Assembly: GCA_050014415.1 (NCBI GenBank)
Contig: JBEKDJ010000080.1
Location: 1 to 16,881, forward strand
Reading direction: 5' to 3'
Length of the DNA: 16,881 nt
DNA from: JBEKDJ01 sp050014415
GTDB taxonomy: Bacteria; Desulfobacterota; BSN033; UBA1163
The notes below the pieces were generated by a model. That model did no database searches. It was not told where the DNA came from and worked only from the letters and a program-made list of their open reading frames with translations. Below, one piece after another: positions 1-5,879 of the stretch. How positions within the stretch are numbered: position 1 is the first letter of the stretch; the number at the start of each line of letters is the position of its first letter. Position numbers and translations under genes: made by a program.

Positions 1-724
1 ACCGGCTGCAGAGTTCTCTCACTTTTTCCAGATAGCCGGGTCGAGGAGGACAGCAGCCGCCGTTGCAATTGATAGGCTCCATTAGGACCATGGCCACCTC
101 CTCGCCATGCTTCTTTAAGACCTTTTCCAGGACCTCCACATCATTCCAAGGGAGTTTGAAGGATTGTTTGAATGCGTTTGGCTCTTTTCCCTCTGTTCCT
201 AAAGGGTCCTGTTCGCTCTCAACAGCAAAGGGCATTTCAACAGGATTATCATTTACCATACCCCCTAAAACATTATCTAACCACCCGTGATAATGCCCCT
301 CGAATCGAATGAAGTAAGGCCTCTTCGTATAGGACCGGGCAAGCCTGATGGCCAACTGAACGGCCTCTGTCCCTGAAAGGCAGAATCGGACCTTCTCCGC
401 ACAAGGAACATATTGAACAAACTTCTCAGCCAATTCGACTTCCGTGGGAGTTTGGGCCGCTCCAGAAATTAAATAATAAAGCATATCCAATTGATTCTTC
501 AAACCTTGGATATATTCTTCATTCCCATGTCCGAAAATACCTGGCCCTGCTCCGATCATGAAATCGATATATTCATTTCCATCGACATCCCAAAACCGGG
601 CTCCTTTCCCCTCGACAATGAATGTTGGCTTTGCGCTCAAAGGCATTCTAAGATTACTCTGAGGTCCAGGCATCACTTTTCTGGCTCGTTCTAAGAGCCC
701 CAAAGTCTTTACATTCGATCTCAT
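1..724 (-). CDS. Class III (GSA-type) PLP aminotransferase, N-terminal part, cut by window edge
   Basis: The reading frame is open from the ATG at 724-722 to the window edge, giving 241 codons of an enzyme normally about 430 residues long. It belongs to the fold-type I, class III aminotransferases and looks closest to glutamate-1-semialdehyde aminomutase-like members. The N-terminal GxxARFWDVDGNEYIDF element sits at about residues 40-55, the phosphate-binding SGTEA at 117-121 and HYHGW at 144-148. MEPINCNGG near residue 215 precedes the missing half, which would hold the PLP-binding Asp and the Schiff-base Lys. An AGGAGG site lies 8 bases before the ATG, so the start is secure. It is the fifth gene of the minus-strand run but is separated from it by 140 bases. 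The family is certain. The substrate is unknown; a beta- or omega-amino acid is plausible because a beta-keto acid cleavage enzyme is encoded upstream. A dedicated haem-pathway hemL is unlikely in this setting. Confidence 0.9.
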   Translation of the reverse strand, partial: MRSNVKTLGLLERARKVMPGPQSNLRMPLSAKPTFIVEGKGARFWDVDGNEYIDFMIGAGPGIFGHGNEEYIQGLKNQLDMLYYLISGAAQTPTEVELAEKFVQYVPCAEKVRFCLSGTEAVQLAIRLARSYTKRPYFIRFEGHYHGWLDNVLGGMVNDNPVEMPFAVESEQDPLGTEGKEPNAFKQSFKLPWNDVEVLEKVLKKHGEEVAMVLMEPINCNGGCCPPRPGYLEKVRELCSR

Positions 725-764
725 TTAAGAAACCTCCTTTCGAAAATTGAACTGCCAAATCTAT

Positions 765-779
765 CTCAAAGCCTTTGAG
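765..779. promoter_or_regulatory. 15-bp perfect palindrome upstream of the aminotransferase
   Basis: CTCAAAG-C-CTTTGAG is a perfect 7+7 inverted repeat with a one-base centre. It lies about 40 bases upstream of the minus-strand aminotransferase start, in the only sizeable gap (725-864) of the minus-strand gene run. A one-base loop cannot form a hairpin, so a dimeric protein binding site is the more natural reading. No convincing -35/-10 pair was seen next to it. Its regulatory role is inferred. Confidence 0.35.
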
Positions 780-864
780 CAAAGCGGTAATGAAAAAGAT
801 CACAAAAATTGACCAAGTAACCCTAGGTAGGCAATTTATTGGGATAGACTTCCGTTAGCCTAAT

Positions 865-1302
865 CTATCGTCCCTTCTGCAAAAACTCAATCAGTATTTT
901 ATTGGCGAACAGGAAAAAAGCAATCTTTGAAGTCTCTCCGCACTCCCTTTTGAAACTCCGGTCATAGCCCACACATTCCACAGGGGGACATACCATTTTG
1001 AACCCTTTTTCTTTTAACACATTGGACGCTTCCTCAACATCTGCCACTTCGAAACAGAGATGGTGAAGACCGCCTCCTCGTTTCTTTAAGAAATTGGAGA
1101 TGGGCGAGCCTTCATGAGTCGGTTCAAGAAGTTCGATGTGGATAGGTTGTTTGGTCCCTACCGTGACAAAGCGAGCCGTAACCTTCTGAATAGGATCGGG
1201 CTCAGGGTCCGTAATCTCCTTAAATCCCAGAACTTCAAAGAGCTTGGTGAACTCGGATGCGTTATCGACGGCCATCCCAATATGACTTAGTTTTAGTTTC
1301 AC
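865..1302 (-). CDS. VOC (glyoxalase/methylmalonyl-CoA epimerase-like) protein 1
   Basis: This is a small single-domain vicinal-oxygen-chelate protein of about 145 residues, the length of methylmalonyl-CoA epimerase. Candidate metal ligands fall in the expected four places: His7 (LSHIG), Glu57 (HIELLEP), His81 (GLHHLCFEV) and Glu139 (ILIEFLQ). These resemble the His-Gln-His-Glu set of the epimerases. I chose the GTG at 1302-1300 as start. It overlaps the stop of the thioesterase gene as GTGA, follows a GGAG site, and places the first beta strand at residue 2. An ATG at 1335 would add 11 residues inside the upstream gene. The overlap suggests translational coupling. Likely role: epimerisation or isomerisation of an acyl-CoA. 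VOC folds also serve dioxygenases and lyases, so the exact reaction is inference. Confidence 0.88.
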   Translation of the reverse strand: MKLKLSHIGMAVDNASEFTKLFEVLGFKEITDPEPDPIQKVTARFVTVGTKQPIHIELLEPTHEGSPISNFLKKRGGGLHHLCFEVADVEEASNVLKEKGFKMVCPPVECVGYDRSFKRECGETSKIAFFLFANKILIEFLQKGR

Positions 1303-1841
1303 AAATCGTTCGTCTCCGCTGGAAAAATCAGGCAAGTAAGGGTCCCATGGGCAAAGAGCTTACCCCTCTTGTCCATCAGCATTCCCTCAGCCGTGGCCAT
1401 CCGACTCCCAGCATGGATAACATGGGCCTGGCAGCGCACTAGCCCCGTTTCTATACTGAGGGGATGGAAAAAATTAACCTTAAATTCGACCGTAGCAAAA
1501 GGGGTTCCCACTGGAAGGGTTGTTTGAATGGCAGAGGCCATGGCAGAATCGAGAATCGTGCTCGTCACGCCGCCATGGACCATACCAACAAGGTTATAGT
1601 GATACTCCGCCGGTTTGAGATCGAAAACGACCCGGCCTTTGTCAATTCTAACCATCCGGAAGCCAACCAAATTCATAAAGGGCGGAGGGGGAATCTCCCC
1701 TTTCTGGATGGCACGAAGGTAGTTCAAACCGCTCATCCTCCCTGCAGCACTGGCACCGATCATGGGATCTTTCCAGGTCACGGTGAGGAGGCGCTGGATC
1801 GGTCCTTTTTTTCTGCCGTCTTTCCTTTTTTTTTCAGCCAA
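1299..1841 (-). CDS. PaaI-type hotdog-fold acyl-CoA thioesterase
   Basis: This 180-residue protein carries the PaaI/4HBT hotdog signature. Asn83, the GMVHGG turn (His89-Gly90-Gly91) and Asp98 on the central helix match the usual N-xx-G-xx-HGG-x6-D pattern. The segment around residues 38-54 (SGLNYLRAIQKGEIPPPP) is typical of PaaI-like thioesterases that hydrolyse CoA thioesters. The start is a TTG at 1841-1839, preceded by TAAGGA that overlaps the stop of the upstream VOC gene. Residues 3-13 are very Lys/Arg-rich and are encoded partly by a run of nine A. Its stop overlaps the GTG of VOC protein 1. The likely job is release of free acid or relief of trapped CoA in the pathway of the neighbouring BKACE enzyme. 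The acyl group it acts on is unknown. Confidence 0.9.
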   Translation of the reverse strand: MAEKKRKDGRKKGPIQRLLTVTWKDPMIGASAAGRMSGLNYLRAIQKGEIPPPPFMNLVGFRMVRIDKGRVVFDLKPAEYHYNLVGMVHGGVTSTILDSAMASAIQTTLPVGTPFATVEFKVNFFHPLSIETGLVRCQAHVIHAGSRMATAEGMLMDKRGKLFAHGTLTCLIFPAETNDL

Positions 1842-1850
1842 TCGATTTCC

Positions 1851-2342
1851 TTATGGGTTCATCAACCAGGATTTCCAGATGATTTCAAACATTACTCCAC
1901 CAGTACGACGGGTATCGAAATAGCAAGCCCTCAAATGTCCCTTGTAGGTCTCTATGTAGGTTTCGACCCTCATGACGGGCTTAAATCTTGCTGCCTTAAA
2001 TTTTTCAAACGTTTCATCGTAATTTGGAACAAAAAACCCCAGATGCTGGATCCCTTCCCCATGGGTCTCAAGGAATTCCTTATGAAACGACTTCCCTTCG
2101 ATGGGCTGAATCAATTCCAGTTCAAGATCGCCCCAAGCTGCCTTCCCCATCATCAATTTCAAATAGGAAGGCTCCTCCATGAACCAGTGTTTTTCCGGGA
2201 CGAATTCATAAACCGTAAAGGGGCCGATCCCAAAGATGGAGGAGTAATATTCAACCGCTTGATCTATATCTTTCACAACAAAGCCAATTTGACTGATCGG
2301 TGGCAACCCAAGTCTTATTTTAAGATCTTCCATATCCTTCAT
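1851..2342 (-). CDS. VOC (glyoxalase/methylmalonyl-CoA epimerase-like) protein 2
   Basis: This is a 163-residue VOC-superfamily protein of the epimerase-like type. It starts with ISQIGFVVKDIDQAVEYY (residues 16-33) and has a second half-repeat opening GIQHLGFFV (97-105). Candidate ligand positions are Gln18, Glu76, His100 and Glu153, so the first ligand is Gln where protein 1 has His. It is clearly different from protein 1 and not a recent duplicate. An SD-like GGGGAG precedes the ATG, and the gene follows the BKACE stop by 10 bases. The next gene's ribosome binding site overlaps its stop. Function is probably CoA-ester isomerisation or lyase chemistry on the same pathway. With Gln at the first position, altered metal use or substrate is possible. 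Confidence 0.88.
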   Translation of the reverse strand: MKDMEDLKIRLGLPPISQIGFVVKDIDQAVEYYSSIFGIGPFTVYEFVPEKHWFMEEPSYLKLMMGKAAWGDLELELIQPIEGKSFHKEFLETHGEGIQHLGFFVPNYDETFEKFKAARFKPVMRVETYIETYKGHLRACYFDTRRTGGVMFEIIWKSWLMNP

Positions 2343-2352
2343 TTTCTCCCCT

Positions 2353-3225
2353 TTATTCGGAAAGATGCAATATCTTTCTTGCCTCGTCAGGTATAGCGAC
2401 CTCTCTTCCCATCTCCTTAGACATACTAACGATCTTGCTCACCATCTGGGCGTTGCTCTGTGCCAATACCCCCCTCGAAATATGGATGCAATCTTCAAGT
2501 CCCACACGAACATGTCCTCCAGCCGCAATAGCTACGCCTCCTAATGAAAAGATATCCAGTCCTACGGCGCACAAAGACCATGTAGATCCAGAAGGAATAG
2601 AATTTCTCAGGAAAACTAGATTGTCGACAGTAGCTTGCATTCCCCCCAAGACGCCAAGCACAAATTGAAAGTGCAAAGGCTCTTTCAGAGCACCTATTTC
2701 ATGAAGCACTCTGCCATTATTGATCATTCCAGCTTCGTAGATCTCAATTTCTGGTTTTACCCCATGATGAGTCATTGTATCTGCAAAATATAAGAGTTTG
2801 GACCAGGGGTTTTCCTGCACCGCATCAAGCACAAAGGTCCGTTTTTTCCGGCTGAGAATGCCATAATTTAAAGATCCGGCATTTAACGAAGCCATTTCTG
2901 GCTTTAGATTTTTGTCTGGCGAGAGGGCGGGAATAATGGCAATTCTTTCTTCGAAAGTCATACCTGGACCGCCTCCAGTTGAGGTATTAATAATGATGTC
3001 GCATTCCTTCCTGATACGTTCGATGCTTTTCTTAAAAAGTTCGATATCCTGGACGGGTTTTCCCGTAGAAGGTTCTCTGACATGCAGATGGACAATGGAT
3101 GCCCCTGCTTTCCAGCTTTCCACAGTCGCCTCCACGATTTCTTCGGTGGTATAGGGAATATGAGGATTTTGTTCTTTGCTGTTTAGAGAACCCGTAATCG
3201 CTACCGTGACGATCGTTTTATCCAT
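2353..3225 (-). CDS. BKACE family (DUF849) beta-keto acid cleavage enzyme
   Basis: This 290-residue TIM-barrel enzyme belongs to the BKACE family. The founding member is 3-keto-5-aminohexanoate cleavage enzyme (Kce), which condenses a beta-keto acid with acetyl-CoA to give acetoacetate and a new acyl-CoA. The zinc-binding HLHVREP motif has His46 and His48, the same numbers as in Kce. Other family elements are TSTGGGPG (81-88), PEMASLNAGSLNYG (109-122) and GHVRVGLED, whose Glu244 is the likely third metal ligand. An AAGGGGG site lies 8 bases before the ATG. It is the first gene of the minus-strand run and faces the GntR regulator across a shared promoter region. Family assignment is firm. BKACE members differ in substrate (aminoketo acids, dehydrocarnitine and others), and the substrate is not readable here. 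Confidence 0.94.
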   Translation of the reverse strand: MDKTIVTVAITGSLNSKEQNPHIPYTTEEIVEATVESWKAGASIVHLHVREPSTGKPVQDIELFKKSIERIRKECDIIINTSTGGGPGMTFEERIAIIPALSPDKNLKPEMASLNAGSLNYGILSRKKRTFVLDAVQENPWSKLLYFADTMTHHGVKPEIEIYEAGMINNGRVLHEIGALKEPLHFQFVLGVLGGMQATVDNLVFLRNSIPSGSTWSLCAVGLDIFSLGGVAIAAGGHVRVGLEDCIHISRGVLAQSNAQMVSKIVSMSKEMGREVAIPDEARKILHLSE

Positions 3226-3307
3226 AGAATTTGCCCCCTTGTTCCTTATAAGCGTTCATCCGTTCTACTCTCATTCGAATCTGAAAGTTGTCTTCGATTT
3301 AGCTTAT

Positions 3308-3336
3308 TTTGTACTCGATATCAAATATTTTGTCAA
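3308..3336 (-). promoter_or_regulatory. Predicted sigma70-type promoter of the BKACE gene run
   Basis: On the minus strand an exact TTGACA (3336-3331) is followed, after 17 bases, by TACAAA (3313-3308), which matches four of six -10 positions but lacks the final T. Transcription would begin near 3301, about 75 bases before the BKACE ATG. The -35 box is one arm of the inverted repeat shared with the opposite promoter. Confidence 0.5.
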
Positions 3337-3354
3337 CATTTTTTTCTTGACAAA
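3329..3354. repeat. Inverted repeat joining two opposed -35 boxes
   Basis: TTTGTCAA (3329-3336) and TTGACAAA (3347-3354) are perfect 8-base inverted arms 10 bases apart. Each arm contains the exact -35 hexamer of one of the two divergent promoters, so polymerases could not occupy both comfortably. The arrangement may also be bound by the GntR protein encoded beside it; that is inference. Confidence 0.55.
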
Positions 3355-3375
3355 GAACTTGTTTCTTGCTACCCT
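3347..3375 (+). promoter_or_regulatory. Predicted sigma70-type promoter of the gntR-hyuBA-aminotransferase run
   Basis: An exact TTGACA (3347-3352), a 17-base spacer and TACCCT (3370-3375) form the best plus-strand promoter in the gap. The -10 keeps the key T, A and final T. Transcription would start near 3382, about 30 bases before the regulator's ATG. Confidence 0.5.
3353..3367. promoter_or_regulatory. Candidate GntR operator inside the promoter spacer
   Basis: AAGAA-CTTGT-TTCTT is a 15-base interrupted palindrome lying between the -35 and -10 of the plus-strand promoter. Its size and place fit a dimeric GntR/FCD repressor site. It does not closely match a published consensus I can name, so the assignment rests on position and symmetry. 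Confidence 0.3.
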
Positions 3376-3412
3376 CTTACCATCTTTACCACTTTAAATA
3401 TCTATATCTCTT

Positions 3413-4042
3413 ATGATTCGGAAAAAAATCGTTGAAGATCTAAAAAAAGCCATTGCACGAGGTACATTCAATCCTGGGCAGAGACTGATAGAGGCAGCGC
3501 TTTGCAGGCGATATGGTGTAGGACGAAGCATTGTGCGAGAGATATTGAGAGATTTGGAAAGGGATGGTTTTGTAAAAATAAATCCAAATGCTGGGGCTGT
3601 CATCAAGGAGCTTTCTCAAAAAGATATTGAGCAAATCTATGATCTCATGGGGACTCTTGAAGGATTGGCCATGAGAGTGGCTATCCCCATGATCAACGAT
3701 CAGGAAGAGAAGGCAATCAAAAGGTTTATACAAAAAATGGATGCAGCAAAAAGCGCTTATGAATTTTTTCAACACAATTTTAGGTTTCATGTCTTCATGG
3801 ACTCCCTGAGTGGAAACGATCGACTCATCAAATTCATGGAAAATTTGAGAGCTCAAGCCCATCGGATCAGCCTTCGAAGTTTTTACAATCCCGGCCAGGT
3901 TCGGGCTTCCAAACATGAGCATCAAAAAATATTGGAGGCGATCCACGAGGCCAATCCATTGAAAGCAGAAAAAGCGATCCGAGATCATTACCTCCAGTCT
4001 AAGAACCGGTTGATTAGGCACCTGAACAGATCTCTTTTATAA
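3413..4042 (+). CDS. GntR-family transcriptional regulator, FCD (FadR) subfamily
   Basis: This is a 209-residue protein with a winged helix at residues 1-65 and an all-helical FCD ligand-binding domain behind it. The first helix reads IVEDLKKAIARGTFNPGQRL, followed by the recognition region LCRRYGVGRSIVREILRDLERDGFV, the standard GntR pattern. The FCD domain spans about residues 75-200, with Asp, His and Arg residues typical of its metal- or carboxylate-binding pocket, such as HNFRFHVF and HEHQKILEAI. An in-frame TAA just upstream leaves ATG 3413 as the only usable start, yet no clear ribosome binding site precedes it. The gene ends 23 bases before hyuB and faces the BKACE run, so it probably represses both until a pathway acid or acyl compound is present. 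The effector is unknown. Confidence 0.93.
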   Translation: MIRKKIVEDLKKAIARGTFNPGQRLIEAALCRRYGVGRSIVREILRDLERDGFVKINPNAGAVIKELSQKDIEQIYDLMGTLEGLAMRVAIPMINDQEEKAIKRFIQKMDAAKSAYEFFQHNFRFHVFMDSLSGNDRLIKFMENLRAQAHRISLRSFYNPGQVRASKHEHQKILEAIHEANPLKAEKAIRDHYLQSKNRLIRHLNRSLL

Positions 4043-4065
4043 ATTTGCAGGCAGGGGAGATAGAG

Positions 4066-5877
4066 ATGCCCAAAAAGAAGAAATTAGAGCCTTATCTGAT
4101 GGTGCTTTTGGCAAGCAGGATCGGAAGCATTTCTATCCAGATGAACAATATCATGGTCAAGAGCGGCCGCTCAAGCGTTATGGCCCTTGCACGAGACTGC
4201 TCCACGGCCATCTGCGACGGGAAAGGGGATGTATTGGCCTTTCCATCCGGTTTCCCGGTGCATGTGGGGGGGACCAGTTTGTCTGGTTACTTCCTCCTGG
4301 AAATGCACGGGAACCATTTACGGAAGGGGGATGCGTATCTCAACAACTCCCCCTATCATGGAAATACACATGCGGCTGATCATACCATCCTTGTACCTGT
4401 GATATACGATGATGAATTAATGTTTATCTGTGTGTGCCGGGGACATCAGGCCGACATCGGGAATAGCATTCCGGCAACTTACCATACCAAAGCCAGAGAT
4501 GTCTACGAAGAAGGGGCCCTCATTTTCCCCTGTGTTAAAGTCCAACATCGCTACAGAGATATCCAGGACATCATTAGGATCTGCAAGATGAGGATACGGG
4601 TGCCTGATGTCTGGTACGGTGACTACCTCGCAATGATCGGTGCTGCACGGATAGGCGAGCAGGAATTAACCAAACTCATCACGAAGTACGGTAAGGAGAC
4701 GATAAAGACGTTTTGTAAACAGTGGCATGAGTATGGGAAACAGAGGATGACAGAGGAAATTAGAAAGTTCCCCACAGGTACAGCTTCCTATGAGACAACA
4801 CATGATCCAATTCCAGGCGTTATTCCCAACGGTGTGAAGGTGAAAGTGAAGATTGCTGTTGATTCAAAGGAAGGCTTCATCACGTGCGATTTTACAGAAA
4901 ATGAGGATTCCATGCCCTGTGGCTTAAATTTATGTGAAGCAACTCTTACTTCGGCAGCGAGAACGGGTATTCTAAACCGCATGTCTGTATCAGACCTCCC
5001 TCACTGCGAAGGAGCCCTTGGCCGAATCATTGTGAAGATGAGGGAAGGAAGTGTAGTTGGAAAGGCAAGACACCCTTTCTCTTCGTCGGTATCCACAACG
5101 AACGTCAATGATCGGGCGGTTGTCGCAGTGCAATGCGGACTCAATCAGATAACGGATCGTATGGCTATGGCTGAGCCTCATTATGATATGGGCGTTGCCA
5201 TTAGCGTCATCTCCGGAAAAGACTCGAGATATGGAAACAGGCCCTACGTTACCCAGTTGATATCCGGCGTCTCGGGCAGTGCTGGGGTTAATGGGCATGA
5301 TGGATACCTTCATCATGCTATTAGCAACGGCGGAATGTTCTTTATCAACTCTGTCGAAATGATCGAAAAAAAATATCCTATTCTCTACCTCCAGCAGGAA
5401 TTCTACCAGGATGGGATAGGATCGGGCAAGTGGGATGGAGCGCCCTCGGTAAAGACGATCATAGCAACCACGAACGACCCGGTTACGTTTGTCTACATGG
5501 GTGACGGGCATGATAATCGCGCGCGAGGAGCTGCAGGAGGACTTGATGGAGTACCTGCTCAGGCATTTTTCTGTAAAGTGAAGAATGGGACCGAGACTGA
5601 GGCGGTGAGGGAATTGCCGACTATTCACGAAATTACGATTCAACCTGGAGAAGCGATCTGCGGAATGTATTCTTCGGCCGGCGGTTACGGAGACCCCTTG
5701 GAGAGGGACCCCGAACAGGTGAGACATAGGGCCAGGGAGGGTTGGATATCCTTAGAAAAGGCAAGAGAAGTTTACGGGGTGGTTTTGGACACGGCCCGTG
5801 AAATCTATGCGGTGGATTGGAAAGCCACAAAAGAGCTTCGGAAAAAGTTGAGGGAAGAGAAAACCAGGGGAAAATAG
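4066..5877 (+). CDS. hyuB: HyuB-family (hydantoinase B/oxoprolinase/acetone-carboxylase type) subunit
   Basis: This is a 603-residue HyuB-domain protein, near the family's usual 500-600 or more. Recognised elements are SPYHGNTHAADHT (95-107; family form DPYxGGTHxxD), GHQADIG (126-132; family form HHADVGG) and the C-terminal GGYGDPLERDP (about 539-549). I start at ATG 4066, which has GGGGAG 6 bases upstream; a TTG at 4045 would only add seven residues. HyuB proteins pair with HyuA in ATP-dependent opening of hydantoins or 5-oxoproline, or in carboxylation of ketones. The hyuA stop-to-start gap is two bases, so the two are surely co-expressed. No small acetone- or acetophenone-carboxylase-type third subunit follows. 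The reaction class (hydrolase versus carboxylase) remains open. Confidence 0.92.
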   Translation: MPKKKKLEPYLMVLLASRIGSISIQMNNIMVKSGRSSVMALARDCSTAICDGKGDVLAFPSGFPVHVGGTSLSGYFLLEMHGNHLRKGDAYLNNSPYHGNTHAADHTILVPVIYDDELMFICVCRGHQADIGNSIPATYHTKARDVYEEGALIFPCVKVQHRYRDIQDIIRICKMRIRVPDVWYGDYLAMIGAARIGEQELTKLITKYGKETIKTFCKQWHEYGKQRMTEEIRKFPTGTASYETTHDPIPGVIPNGVKVKVKIAVDSKEGFITCDFTENEDSMPCGLNLCEATLTSAARTGILNRMSVSDLPHCEGALGRIIVKMREGSVVGKARHPFSSSVSTTNVNDRAVVAVQCGLNQITDRMAMAEPHYDMGVAISVISGKDSRYGNRPYVTQLISGVSGSAGVNGHDGYLHHAISNGGMFFINSVEMIEKKYPILYLQQEFYQDGIGSGKWDGAPSVKTIIATTNDPVTFVYMGDGHDNRARGAAGGLDGVPAQAFFCKVKNGTETEAVRELPTIHEITIQPGEAICGMYSSAGGYGDPLERDPEQVRHRAREGWISLEKAREVYGVVLDTAREIYAVDWKATKELRKKLREEKTRGK

Positions 5878-5879
5878 GA

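Noticed and set aside
63..290. Small plus-strand open frames at the left edge
   Set aside because: They are antisense to the aminotransferase, whose translation is uninterrupted and carries the SGTEA and HYHGW motifs.
1464..2396. 310-codon plus-strand open frame
   Set aside because: It lies antisense to the thioesterase and VOC protein 2, has no ribosome binding site, shows low-complexity His/Phe/Arg-rich content, and resembles no family. The minus-strand genes have clear motifs.
4990..5727. 245-codon minus-strand open frame
   Set aside because: It is antisense to the well-supported hyuB. The protein is Ser/Arg/His-rich without motifs, as expected for a shadow frame.
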